From Sulfuritalea sp. (GTDB lineage: Bacteria > Pseudomonadota > Gammaproteobacteria > Burkholderiales > Rhodocyclaceae): a stretch of DNA of 64,000 nucleotides. Of the stretch, positions 38,753-47,351 are shown one piece after another. The notes under the pieces were generated by a model. That model searched no databases. It was not told the origin of the DNA and saw only the letters and a list, made by a program, of their open reading frames with translations. Both the position numbers and the translations under genes were made by a program. Each line of letters opens with the position of its first letter. The stretch's first letter is position 1. The stretch covers positions 62,001-126,000 of the forward strand of contig JALHPU010000003.1 in the NCBI GenBank assembly GCA_022842325.1, given 5' to 3'.

Positions 38753-39639
38753 CACCTGCGCTCGAAGCGATGGCAGCAGCGATCGCCGAAAGTACCGGGC
38801 TTCCGTTCGCTGCCAGTTCGGCCAAGCCGGTCAGCGGCGGCTCGATTCATCAGGCCTGGCATATCGATGACGGCGTCCGCCATTTTTTCGTAAAGTCCGG
38901 CGCCACTGCCGTGGCGCAGATGTTCGCTGCAGAAGCCCGCGACCTGCAAGCGCTGTCCGCCACCGCCGTGGTGCGAACGCCGACTTTCGTTGCCCTGGGC
39001 CAGACCTCAGGCGACGCCTTCCTGGTACTCGAATATCTCGAGCTGGGTCCGCTGGATCAGCGTGGCGGCGCCCTGCTCGGTGCCGCCCTGGCGCGGCTGC
39101 ATCGAAGCACCGGCAGCGCCTATGGCTGGAGCGAAGACAATTTCATCGGCGCGACGCCGCAGCACAACGCCATGCACCCCAGCTGGCCGCATTTCTTCGG
39201 CGAATGCCGCTTGCGGCCACAACTTCAGCTCGCCCTGGGCAAGGGCATGGACCGGGCGCTGGCGGCAAAAGGCGACGCGCTGATCGAGCGCATCGGCGGC
39301 CTGTTCATCGACTACCGGCCGACACCGAGCCTGCTGCACGGCGATCTATGGTCGGGTAATGCGGCCCAATGCAGTGACGGCGCCCCGGTCATCTTCGACC
39401 CGGCCTGCTACTGGGGCGACCGCGAAACCGATCTCGCCATGGCAGAGCTATTCGGCGGCTTTCCCACCAGTTTCTTTGCCGCCTACCGAGCGGCGTGGCC
39501 GCTCGACCCGGGCTACGAGTCGCGCAAGCCGCTCTACAACCTGTACCACATCCTCAATCACTTCAACCTGTTCGGCAACGCCTACCTGGGTCAGGCACAG
39601 CGCATGATCGACAGGCTGCTGGCCGAACTCAAACGCTGA
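38749..39639 (+). CDS. Fructosamine kinase family protein
   Basis: A 296-residue aminoglycoside-phosphotransferase-fold kinase of the fructosamine/ketosamine 3-kinase group, which repairs glycated proteins. Seen: GGSIHQAWHI nucleotide loop, FFVKSG (Lys), catalytic LLHGDLWSGN and metal-binding IFDPACYWGDRETDLAM. The TTG at 38749 overlaps the upstream kinase stop (TTGA); an ATG at 38770 is the alternative. Same transcript as argH and the cNMP kinase by spacing. Confidence 0.9.
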   Translation: MTPALEAMAAAIAESTGLPFAASSAKPVSGGSIHQAWHIDDGVRHFFVKSGATAVAQMFAAEARDLQALSATAVVRTPTFVALGQTSGDAFLVLEYLELGPLDQRGGALLGAALARLHRSTGSAYGWSEDNFIGATPQHNAMHPSWPHFFGECRLRPQLQLALGKGMDRALAAKGDALIERIGGLFIDYRPTPSLLHGDLWSGNAAQCSDGAPVIFDPACYWGDRETDLAMAELFGGFPTSFFAAYRAAWPLDPGYESRKPLYNLYHILNHFNLFGNAYLGQAQRMIDRLLAELKR

Positions 39640-39640
39640 T

Positions 39641-39964
39641 TCAGGCCGCCTTGACGATCGGGTCCAGCTGCTTCTGCAACTCGCCCGACTGGTACATCTC
39701 GGTCATGATGTCGCTGCCGCCGACGAATTCGCCGTTGATGTAGAGCTGCGGCACGGTCGGCCAGTTGGCGTAGTCCTTGACGCCCTGGCGCACTTCGGGG
39801 TCGGCCAATACATCGACGGTGACAAGGTTCGTCACGCCGCAAGCCTGCAGAATCTGCACCGCGCGCGCCGAGAAGCCGCATTGCGGCATCTGCTGGTTGC
39901 CCTTCATGTACAGAACCACCGGATTGCCGGTAACCGTATCGTGAATTTTCTGCTTGATGTCCAT
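39641..39964 (-). CDS. grxD: Monothiol glutaredoxin (Grx4 family)
   Basis: A 107-residue CGFS-type glutaredoxin. The active site QCGFSARAVQIL, the cis-Pro WPTVPQLYI and the glutathione site GGSDIMTEM match the family that binds a [2Fe-2S] cluster with BolA and delivers Fe-S clusters. It converges on the fructosamine-kinase gene, leaving 1 bp between stops. An IscR-like box lies about 15 bp upstream of its start. Confidence 0.95.
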   Translation of the reverse strand: MDIKQKIHDTVTGNPVVLYMKGNQQMPQCGFSARAVQILQACGVTNLVTVDVLADPEVRQGVKDYANWPTVPQLYINGEFVGGSDIMTEMYQSGELQKQLDPIVKAA

Positions 39965-39978
39965 GGTCTATTCCAATA

Positions 39979-40003
39979 ATAGTTGAGTAAATAACTCGGG
40001 ATA
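39979..40003 (-). promoter_or_regulatory. IscR-like box upstream of grxD
   Basis: ATAGTTGAGT ... AACTCGGGATA spans 25 bp with an AT centre, close to the type 1 IscR operator. Its left half shares TTGAGTAA with the box upstream of tusE (11662). It would repress grxD when holo-IscR is abundant. Motif-based only. Confidence 0.55.
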
Positions 40004-40114
40004 TTTTAGCGGCCCGGAGGCCCGGCGGTCAAGCGATGGTTTTACCGGCGATTCGGATGGCGTTGACCGGCGCGGCAAGCGGCCGGCGCGCCCGTGCCAC
40101 AGTCGACGCATTGC

Positions 40115-40735
40115 TCAGGCGCGCGGTGGCCGCAATGCAGACTTCTCGAGCCGGATCAGGCGAAACCAGCCTGAAGCCAGGGCTGCCTGGTTGCTTTTGA
40201 CGTCAAGCCCGCCGACCGCCTCCAGGACGTCCTCGAAAACCACGTCGAGGCGGGTCGCGACGCGACGCGTCAGCGGATTGAGCAGGCGTTTCCAGCCGGC
40301 TTCGCCGCGCCGCAGAAACTTGTCGAAGATCAGCAACTGCCCGCCTGGCTTCAGGACACGCACGGCCTCGGCCAGGCAAAGAGTCGGCGCTGGTACCACG
40401 GCGAGTATCAGGTGCAGCACCACCGCGTCGAAGCTGGCGGCATGGAATGGCAGGCGCTGCGCGTCGCCGCGCAAGGGCGCAAAGTGCAGGCCGGCAGTGC
40501 GCGGGCGGGCGCGGGCCAGCATGGCTGCCGTGAGATCGAGACCGACGTAGCGATGCTGGGCCGGCAGATGCGGCAAGTCGAGGCCGGTGCCGACCCCGAG
40601 CAGAAGCACGTCGCCCGGTGCGTCTGCGGCCAGTGCCGCGAGGCTGCGTTTGCGCGCGGGGCGGGTGGCTGCCGTCAGGAATGCGTCGTAGAAGGGTGCG
40701 ACCAGCGTGTAGCTGTGCTTTAACGTGAAATACAT
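40115..40735 (-). CDS. UbiE-like class I SAM methyltransferase
   Basis: 206 residues from the ATG at 40735. SAM motif I is LLLGVGTGLDLPHL (about 44-57), followed by VGLDLTAAML and GDAQRLPF, then VLKPGGQLLIFD. It resembles the UbiE/phospholipid methyltransferase group. The frame stays open to 40897, but the extra residues are coded by palindromic repeat DNA and are unlike the family, so the shorter start is chosen. A copy of the 25-bp repeat lies within the gene (AVVPAPTL). Confidence 0.8.
   Translation of the reverse strand: MYFTLKHSYTLVAPFYDAFLTAATRPARKRSLAALAADAPGDVLLLGVGTGLDLPHLPAQHRYVGLDLTAAMLARARPRTAGLHFAPLRGDAQRLPFHAASFDAVVLHLILAVVPAPTLCLAEAVRVLKPGGQLLIFDKFLRRGEAGWKRLLNPLTRRVATRLDVVFEDVLEAVGGLDVKSNQAALASGWFRLIRLEKSALRPPRA
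40381..40404 (+). repeat. Dispersed repeat copy inside the methyltransferase gene
   Basis: GAGTCGGCGCTGGT, gap ACC, ACGGCGA, on the strand opposite to the gene. One mismatch in the 12-bp core. Confidence 0.5.
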
Positions 40736-40782
40736 CACCGAGCGCGCGGTGTCAGGTTCGAGCGCAGCGAGCCAATTAGCAG

Positions 40783-40905
40783 CCTCCCCGCGAGGGGGCG
40801 AGGCGGGAATTCGCGACGCATGCGTCGCGCCTCCGCAGCCGGCCGGCTGTGCAAAGCCGGCCGTGGGCCGCGTAGCGGATGGGAGGGGCGGGCCCATTTG
40901 CCAGC
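40783..40905. repeat. Cluster of GC-rich hairpins upstream of the methyltransferase gene
   Basis: Three palindromes in 120 bp: CCTCCCCGCGAGGGGGCG (from 40783), an 18-bp perfect palindrome centred on GACGCATGCGTC (40812-40829), and GGCCGGCT ... AGCCGGCC (40841-40862). They are of the same general kind as the segment in hemF and the kdsC-lptC gap. Confidence 0.6.
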
Positions 40906-40972
40906 TTGACGCCCTACGACGTCACGGTACTTCATGTTGCGGGATGGTTCATCGAAGTCATGGGCGTTGGGC

Positions 40973-41356
40973 TCAATGCAGCACACGCGGCATGGACAGG
41001 ACGAATTCGGCGATCTGCGCCTCGAACTGCACGCCGTCCTCGGCCGTCATCTGGTAGCTGCCCTTCATCGTGCCCACCGCCGTCGCCAATTGACAGCCAC
41101 TGGTGTATTCGAAACTCTCGCCGGGTGCGAGCAGGGGCTGATGACCCACCACACCGAGACCGCGCACCTCCTGCACATGGCCTTCGGCATCGGTGATGAT
41201 CCAGTGGCGTGAAATCAGCTGGGCGGCAACATTGCCGGTATTGCTGATGCTGATCGTATAGGCAAAGACGTGACGGCTGATCGCCGGATCGGACTGCTCG
41301 GCAATATAGTGGGTCGCTACCGCAACCGTAATCTCGTATTTCTTCGCCTCGGCCAT
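40973..41356 (-). CDS. apaG: ApaG domain protein
   Basis: A 127-residue single Fn3-like ApaG/CorD domain. Seen: YTISISNTGNVAAQLISRHWIITDAEG split by the usual spacing, then VRGLGVVGHQPLLAPGE, YTSG and MKGSYQM. The ATG at 41356 gives the normal length; a GTG 21 bp upstream is possible. Function is still unsettled in the family (linked to Co2+/Mg2+ resistance by name only). Usually beside ksgA-apaH; here it stands alone. Confidence 0.93.
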   Translation of the reverse strand: MAEAKKYEITVAVATHYIAEQSDPAISRHVFAYTISISNTGNVAAQLISRHWIITDAEGHVQEVRGLGVVGHQPLLAPGESFEYTSGCQLATAVGTMKGSYQMTAEDGVQFEAQIAEFVLSMPRVLH

Positions 41357-41513
41357 GAGGGCTGCATTCAACACCAAATCACGCCGCCGGGCAAGAAACC
41401 TGTGGATTGGCCGATCGCCAGGCGCTTATGATTCTTGACCATTGCGGTTGATTCCGCGACACTTCAAGTATGCGAACCAATTGGCCGCCGAACACCCCAC
41501 CCGAAGCCGTTTA

Positions 41514-42824
41514 ATGAGCCCTTCCGAACCAGGCTCCGCGCCAACCAGCTTTATCGAAAGACTGCGGAACGCCGGCATTCAGCCGGAGGACAGCGAAGAG
41601 TTGCGCCTCAACAAGTCGCTGCTGATGCTGGCCACCGGCCTGATCAGCGTGGCGATCATGGTCTGGGTGGCCATCTACTCGGTGCTCGGACCGCAGTTCT
41701 CGACCACCCTGCCCTTCGCCTTTCAGCTCCTGCTGGCGGGCAACATGCTGCTCTACCTCAGGTCGGGAAACTTTGATTACTTCCGCGTCAGCCAGCTCGG
41801 ATTGTTCCTGTTCCTGCCTTTTCTGGCCCAATGGATCGGCGGCACCATCATCTCGACCAGCGGCGTGCTGCTCTGGGCATTGCTCGCCCCGGTCGGCGCC
41901 ATTCTGTGCATCGGCCCGCATCAGTCGATCGGCTGGTTCATCGCCTGGGCAACGCTGACCGCCTTTTCGGGGGCCATGGATGTCTATCTGGCCGACTACT
42001 CGCTGGTGGCACAGAAAGAAAACGTGCCGACGCGGACCACGCTGGTGTTCTTCACCCTCAACTTCATCGCGGTGTCCACCATCATCTACATGCTGCTGCG
42101 CTATTCCATCGAGCAAAAGCACAAGGTGCAGCGGAGTCTGGAGGTGGCTCACCAGCAGGTCCAGATCGCGCAGGAACGCTCGGAAAAGCTGCTGCTCAAC
42201 ATCCTTCCCGGGGCCATCGCCGACCGCCTGAAGAACTCGGACAAGACCATTGCCGACGGCTTTGCCGATGTCACCGTGATGTTTGCCGACATCGTCAATT
42301 TCACCCAGGTGGCGGCCAACATGTCGCCGTCACAGGTGTTCGCCATGCTGAACCGGATTTTCTCGGCCTTCGACGAACTTGCCGAACAATTCGGCCTGGA
42401 AAAGATCAAGACCATCGGCGACGCCTACATGGTCGCCGGCGGGCTGAATGAAGACCTGTCCGACTACTCTGCGGCAATCGCCGACATGGCAGTCGCCATG
42501 CGCGACCTGTTGCGGCGGGACTTCGCCATCAACGCCTCGCACCTCGAAGTGCGCATCGGCATCGGTACGGGCCCGATTGTCGCGGGGGTGCTGGGCAAGA
42601 AGAAATTCATCTACGATCTCTGGGGTGACACCGTGAACATAGCCAGCCGCATCACCTCGGAAGGCGTGCCCGGCATGATCCAGTGCGACACCATGACCTA
42701 CCACCGCCTGTCGGCAAGCTTCGATTTTCACGAGCCGCAAACCATCTATCTCAAGGGCAAGGGCAACATGACGGTGTATCGCCTGATCGGCCGCAAGGGT
42801 GCAGCGGTCGCCGGCGAGGATTAA
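41514..42824 (+). CDS. Membrane-bound class III adenylate cyclase
   Basis: 436 residues: six predicted helices (about 33-215), a short linker helix (SEKLLLNILP) and a class III cyclase domain (about 245-425). Metal-binding Asp residues lie in MFADIVNF and TIGDAYM. The substrate-specifying positions are Lys (EKIKTIGD) and Asp (YDLWGDTVNIASR), the adenylate rather than guanylate cyclase pattern. Transition-state Asn and Arg are in VNIASR. So an active ATP-to-cAMP cyclase is expected. It starts 157 bp after divergent apaG and overlaps a convergent histidine-kinase stop by 4 bp. Confidence 0.88.
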   Translation: MSPSEPGSAPTSFIERLRNAGIQPEDSEELRLNKSLLMLATGLISVAIMVWVAIYSVLGPQFSTTLPFAFQLLLAGNMLLYLRSGNFDYFRVSQLGLFLFLPFLAQWIGGTIISTSGVLLWALLAPVGAILCIGPHQSIGWFIAWATLTAFSGAMDVYLADYSLVAQKENVPTRTTLVFFTLNFIAVSTIIYMLLRYSIEQKHKVQRSLEVAHQQVQIAQERSEKLLLNILPGAIADRLKNSDKTIADGFADVTVMFADIVNFTQVAANMSPSQVFAMLNRIFSAFDELAEQFGLEKIKTIGDAYMVAGGLNEDLSDYSAAIADMAVAMRDLLRRDFAINASHLEVRIGIGTGPIVAGVLGKKKFIYDLWGDTVNIASRITSEGVPGMIQCDTMTYHRLSASFDFHEPQTIYLKGKGNMTVYRLIGRKGAAVAGED

Positions 42825-44533
42825 CCTGCCTTCACCAACCGGAAGCAGACCCGGCCTATTCGGTTTTCGGCCAGCTCCAGTCGATAGCCTGCCGCTTTCG
42901 CGTAACGCGCCGCCTGATAGAGCCCGATCCCGTAGCCGCTCTCCGAAGATACCGGACTCAGAAACAGGCTGGATGCAATGGAATCCGGAATGGCCGAACC
43001 ATTGTCACAGACCATCAGATCGAATCCATCTGCGGTTTGCGCCAATCGCATCTTGACGCGCAGCGACGGTTCTCCAAGATGCTTCTCTGCCGCATTGCGG
43101 ATCAGGTTGTCGGCGACGCCGGAAAATACCTCCCCTGGCAGTTCCCCGGCTAGCGACGTCTCGCAGCTGAACTCAATCCACTCCAGTGCCGCCATGCGCT
43201 GGCCAAGATCGCGCCACCAGTCGGCGGCCGCGACTCGACGTGCCGCCGCCAGGCCCTGCGGCGCATTGAGCTTGGCCAGGGTTTCGGCCAACCGATCGGT
43301 TATCGCCGGCAACTGACGCCGCAACAGGGACTGATATTCGAACGAGGATTCGGCGCCCGGCTCGACACCCGCCGAGCAAAGCGTATTCAGGGATTGCAGC
43401 AGATTCTTGACGTCATGCGTGAGCCTCGCGCCGGTCTCGTGAATCGCCTGCATGTAGGACAACTGCTTGAGCGCCAGGGCGCGTTGCTTGTCGGCGTGGA
43501 ACTGCGCCAGCAATTGCGCCAGCAGATTGTAGTGCCATATCAGGGTCGGCGATGGCGCATGCAGCGTGTAGAGCACCAGCACCATGCCGCCATGGCTGAA
43601 CTCCCAGCGGCGGCCGTCGTTGACGCCGAAGCTGCCGCGACTCGCCCCGGCAATCCATTCCCCGCCCCTGACCCAGGGCAGCCTTTGTGCGATTTCGACG
43701 CAGGCCTGCTCGAGAAAGGCCCGCGGGTCTTCTTCACGCAGGGCCAGGTTGGACAAGGCCTGCAACCATTGCTCGACCGGCAGGCCGATCGACATCAGGT
43801 AGCGCGAGATCAGGCCGCCGATCCCCGAAACGCCGGAGCGCGGATTCGAGCTCAGGCCCAGCAGCAACAGCATCACCCCGGTCACCAGCAAGGTTTGCAG
43901 CAGCGCCTCGACATAGCCGCTGCCCAACAGCAGCATGGCCGCCAGGCTGCCCAGCATCAGCACCGCGAGCAGCAGGAAGACGAACAGGCTATAGACGAAA
44001 TCCACCACTTCGCGCGCCGTGTCGACTTCCTGGCCGCGCGGCAACAGGGTCATGATCACCAGCAGCAGCGGCAACCCCCCATAGCCCAGCCAGAGTATCG
44101 GTGCGGGCGGTATCGCCTGCGGCACCGCCAACGGTGCAGCCATCAGCATCAGCGCCACGACCAGAAAGGCCAGCGCCAGCAGGTAGAACACCCGGGCGGC
44201 GCGCGCACCGAACAGAAGCACCTTGCCGCCGACAATGCCGGCCAGCATCATGATCCAGAGCACGATCATCCAGCCCTGGAGGAAGGCCCCGGCCAGCAGC
44301 ACCACGACAACCAGAGCGACCAGCGAATTTCGCGACAGGCGCTGCTCGGCATGCACGAACGGCTGCCACAGCATGAAAAGGCCCAGATGGGCGACGAACA
44401 GGGTCCGGCCCAGCAGACTGTCCGGACCCTGCCACAGCACCAGGTACAAAACCGCCAGCAGCGCCAGCAACAGTACGCTGCGCAGCGCGCGCAGTCGGTT
44501 GGACAGGATTGTGAAAACAGGGGAATTCGCCAC
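42821..44533 (-). CDS. Orphan membrane sensor histidine kinase
   Basis: 570 residues with about eight N-terminal helices (15-250), a GAF-like linker domain (about 280-370), and a kinase core. The phospho-acceptor motif is THDVKNLLQSL, an HDxKN type known from the PrsK-like kinases rather than the usual HEIRNP. ATPase motifs are NLIRNAAEK, CDNGSAIP and GYGIGLYQA. No response regulator is adjacent. It could act on a remote regulator. The kinase assignment is firm; PrsK similarity is tentative. Confidence 0.82.
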   Translation of the reverse strand: MANSPVFTILSNRLRALRSVLLLALLAVLYLVLWQGPDSLLGRTLFVAHLGLFMLWQPFVHAEQRLSRNSLVALVVVVLLAGAFLQGWMIVLWIMMLAGIVGGKVLLFGARAARVFYLLALAFLVVALMLMAAPLAVPQAIPPAPILWLGYGGLPLLLVIMTLLPRGQEVDTAREVVDFVYSLFVFLLLAVLMLGSLAAMLLLGSGYVEALLQTLLVTGVMLLLLGLSSNPRSGVSGIGGLISRYLMSIGLPVEQWLQALSNLALREEDPRAFLEQACVEIAQRLPWVRGGEWIAGASRGSFGVNDGRRWEFSHGGMVLVLYTLHAPSPTLIWHYNLLAQLLAQFHADKQRALALKQLSYMQAIHETGARLTHDVKNLLQSLNTLCSAGVEPGAESSFEYQSLLRRQLPAITDRLAETLAKLNAPQGLAAARRVAAADWWRDLGQRMAALEWIEFSCETSLAGELPGEVFSGVADNLIRNAAEKHLGEPSLRVKMRLAQTADGFDLMVCDNGSAIPDSIASSLFLSPVSSESGYGIGLYQAARYAKAAGYRLELAENRIGRVCFRLVKAG

Positions 44534-44704
44534 TGGATCAGGTCTGTTGCGCGGACGGGAAGCACGCAGAATAGGCTGATTCTAGTCAGCCCGGAGCGCG
44601 AACGATCTGCCAGAAAGCTGACGAAGCTGTCCAATATTCGACAGATACACTTAAACTTTAAGTTTTAAAAAATGCAACATATTGAAATATATGCGATAAT
44701 ATTA

Positions 44705-44720
44705 TGGCATGCCTTATGCT
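44705..44720 (+). promoter_or_regulatory. Sigma-54 (-24/-12) promoter of the prepilin gene
   Basis: TGGCATG, 4 bp, ATGCT: the invariant GG (-24) and GC (-12) are correctly spaced; only one base differs in each box from TGGCACG/TTGCT. The predicted start near 44731 leaves a 31-nt leader with the ribosome binding site. The upstream 60 bp are very AT-rich, suitable for activator or IHF binding. PilR is the obvious activator candidate. Confidence 0.65.
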
Positions 44721-44761
44721 TTGAGTTAGGCACCAACAACCACCCCATAGGGGAGATGATC

Positions 44762-45472
44762 ATGAAAAGCAGACAATCCGGTTTTACTCTGGTCGAAATC
44801 GCCATCGTGCTGGTCATCATCGGCCTGCTGCTGGGCGGCGTGCTCAAGGGTCAGGAACTGATCAACAGCGCCAAGGTGAAGAACTTCGCCACCGACTTCC
44901 GCAATATTCCGCTGTTCATCTACGGCTATCAGGACAAGTTCAAGGCCCTGCCCGGCGATGATTCCGCAGTTGCGACGACCCATCTGGGAACCGCGGTGGG
45001 CGGCGTAACCGTTGTCCTCGCCACGACGCCTGGCAGCCCGGCTGCCCGCGGCAACGGCGTGATTGAGGGCGCGTGGAACTCGAGCGTCGAAACCGACGAA
45101 ACCATCCTGTTCTGGCAGCATGTCCGCCTCGCCGGCCTCGCCGCGGGCCCGACGACCGCACCAGCCACTGCCGGCGTCCTGGATTTCCTGCCGAAGAATG
45201 CCGACGGCGGCTTCATCGGCATCACCAGCGGATCGTCCACCGCCAGCCCAATCACCGGCCTGACCGGAACCTACGTCGTCTGCTCCACCAGCATCCTCGG
45301 CAAGTACGCCAAGCAGCTCGATGTCACCATGGACGACGGCAATACCTCCACCGGTTCGCTGCGCGCCATGGCCAATGTCACGGCACTCGCGGCGACCACC
45401 ACCCCGGCCGCGGCGGTAGCCAGCTCGGCCATCGACGATGCCACCTCCTATACCATGTGCATGGCACTCTGA
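44762..45472 (+). CDS. Type IV prepilin-like protein
   Basis: 236 residues. Short basic leader MKSRQSG, then FTLVEIAIVLVIIGLLLGG: the type III signal cleaved and N-methylated by prepilin peptidase after Gly7, with the essential Glu5 of the mature chain. The body is Ala/Thr/Gly-rich with a Cys pair (VCSTS and TMCMAL at the C-terminus) that may form a pilin D-loop. The ATG at 44762 follows GGGGAG. It is larger than a typical major pilin (about 150), so it may be a minor pilin or pseudopilin. Monocistronic: sigma-54 promoter upstream, terminator downstream. Confidence 0.88.
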   Translation: MKSRQSGFTLVEIAIVLVIIGLLLGGVLKGQELINSAKVKNFATDFRNIPLFIYGYQDKFKALPGDDSAVATTHLGTAVGGVTVVLATTPGSPAARGNGVIEGAWNSSVETDETILFWQHVRLAGLAAGPTTAPATAGVLDFLPKNADGGFIGITSGSSTASPITGLTGTYVVCSTSILGKYAKQLDVTMDDGNTSTGSLRAMANVTALAATTTPAAAVASSAIDDATSYTMCMAL

Positions 45473-45490
45473 GGCATTGCGCGAGGATTG

Positions 45491-45516
45491 AAAGCCCGCT
45501 TCGGCGGGCTTTTTTC
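45491..45516 (+). terminator. Rho-independent terminator of the prepilin gene
   Basis: AGCCCGC-TTCG-GCGGGCT followed by TTTTT, with A-residues on the 5' side. Strong and typical. Confidence 0.93.
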
Positions 45517-45527
45517 TGTCCATTCAA

Positions 45528-47351
45528 ATGCCGTCACGCAGCGCCCGCGCAACCGCACTGCTGTCACTGGCCGCGATCTGGCTGTTCACTCATCGCTATT
45601 TCGGCATTCAGCACGACGGCCTGTTCTATGCCGTCCAGGCCCTGGCCCGCGCCGACCCGGCGGCTTTCCGCCATGACCTGTTTTTCGCGTTCGGTTCGCA
45701 GGACGACTACAGCCTGTTCAGCCACGCCTATGCCGGGCTGATCGAAATTCTCGGCCTGGGCCAGACGGCGCTGGTGCTGCTGCTGACGGCCCATCTGGCC
45801 TGGGCACTGGCCGCCCATGCGCTGGCGCGGCGCTGGCTCCAGGGCGTTTCGCTGTGGCTCGGCCTCGCCCTGGTTTTCGCGTTGCCGCGCCAGTACGGCG
45901 CGCAAGGCGACTTCCCGCAGGACATCCTGCGCTATGCCGAAAGCTTCCTGACCGCGCGCAGCTGGGCCGAACCGCTGGTGCTGGCCGGGATCGCCGCCTG
46001 CCTGGGCGGGCGCTACCGGCTGGCGCTCGCCGCCATCGGCGCCGGCCTGCTGTGCCACCCGCTCATCGCCCTGCCGGGACTGATTTTCCTGTTGTTGTTC
46101 ATGGTCCGCCCGGGCCTCAAGACGCTTGCCTTCCTTGCGCTGGCGGCCGCCCTTGTTGCCGGCGTCCTGCCCGCCATGGACCATGAATGGCTGGGGATGG
46201 TGCGCCGCCGGGCTCCCTTTGTCCTGCTCGACACATGGCAATGGGGCGAACTGGCCGAAGCCCTGGCGTGGACGGGCATCCTGCTTGCCGCCGCCTCCGG
46301 CGCGACGCCGGCGGAACGGCGCGGCTATCTGGCCCTGGCCCTGACCGGCATTGCCGGCCTGTATCTTTCCCTGCTCGGTACTGCGACCCATGCCGCCTTG
46401 CTGATCCAGGCACAGCCCTGGCGCTGCCTCTGGCTGCTCAAGGTCGCCGCGATCCTCGCCCTGGTCGCCATGTTCGCCGCGCGCTGGCGACGCTCCACGG
46501 CGGATCGCTGGCTGCTGGCGGGCCTGGCGGCGGCGGCGATGACCGCCCACGGACCGGGCGGCCCGGTGGCACTGCTGCTCGCCGCCATTGCCCATGCCGG
46601 CTGGCAGCAGGGCACCCCGCCCGAACTGCCGCGCTGGCTGCCGCTGGCCGGCGGTTTTGCGCTGGCCGTGGTCCTTCTCGAATCGGTGCTTGCTCTGATG
46701 CAGCAACTGGCATACCTTGCCCAACGCCTCGTCGAATGGGCTGATCCCGCCGGTGCCATGCCCAAGGGCGATCCAGCCGCCTACCTGCAAGGTCCCCTGG
46801 CACTTCTGCTACCCGCGGGTTTGGCGCTTTTGCTGGTGAGCTGCCGGCGCTATCCGGGGCCGTCGGTCCTGGCCGCATCACTGGCACTGATCATCTCCGC
46901 AGTGGGCTGGTATCGCGCCGACGACATCTGGCAGAGGACACTGTTTTCCATATCGCCGCAGCGCCCCTTCGGCGATCTGATCGCACGCCACGAGACGGTC
47001 TATTGGCAGGACAACTTCCAATACACCTGGTTCCTGCTGCGGCAGGGCAACTATGCATCGACCGACCAGAGCGTCGGCGTGGTGTTCTCGTCAGCGACGA
47101 CGCGCGAGGCCATCCGTCGCCTCGACCGCCTCGCAGCCTTCGGCTCGCGGGATACGGATCGGGCTGGCGAGCGACAGAAAGGGCAACGTGCAACGCGCAG
47201 CGGCCTGACCGGACTTTGCCAGGACAAGGCGCTGGACGTGGTGATCCTGGCTCATCGCATCGACGCGGCGGATGCCCCGCAATGGGTCGATCCACTGAGT
47301 TCGACGCCCTGGTATCTCTACCGCTGCGCCGCCTTCAGGACCGCGTCCTGA
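45528..47351 (+). CDS. Polytopic membrane protein of unknown function
   Basis: 607 residues. About 12 hydrophobic helices spread over residues 10-470, then a soluble C-terminal part of about 130 residues. The layout (many helices, an early HDGLFYAVQAL loop with acidic residues, a later soluble domain) recalls GT-C glycosyltransferase-like membrane proteins, but I see no diagnostic motif. It starts 12 bp after the prepilin terminator with no clear ribosome binding site. Its 3' end overlaps the converging antiporter by 17 bp. Confidence 0.65.
   Translation: MPSRSARATALLSLAAIWLFTHRYFGIQHDGLFYAVQALARADPAAFRHDLFFAFGSQDDYSLFSHAYAGLIEILGLGQTALVLLLTAHLAWALAAHALARRWLQGVSLWLGLALVFALPRQYGAQGDFPQDILRYAESFLTARSWAEPLVLAGIAACLGGRYRLALAAIGAGLLCHPLIALPGLIFLLLFMVRPGLKTLAFLALAAALVAGVLPAMDHEWLGMVRRRAPFVLLDTWQWGELAEALAWTGILLAAASGATPAERRGYLALALTGIAGLYLSLLGTATHAALLIQAQPWRCLWLLKVAAILALVAMFAARWRRSTADRWLLAGLAAAAMTAHGPGGPVALLLAAIAHAGWQQGTPPELPRWLPLAGGFALAVVLLESVLALMQQLAYLAQRLVEWADPAGAMPKGDPAAYLQGPLALLLPAGLALLLVSCRRYPGPSVLAASLALIISAVGWYRADDIWQRTLFSISPQRPFGDLIARHETVYWQDNFQYTWFLLRQGNYASTDQSVGVVFSSATTREAIRRLDRLAAFGSRDTDRAGERQKGQRATRSGLTGLCQDKALDVVILAHRIDAADAPQWVDPLSSTPWYLYRCAAFRTAS

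Noticed and set aside
36059..38755. A nearly 900-codon open frame on the minus strand opposite argH and the cNMP kinase gene.
   Set aside because: Its translation is low-complexity and matches no family; the plus strand has two clear enzymes. High GC removes stops from antisense frames.
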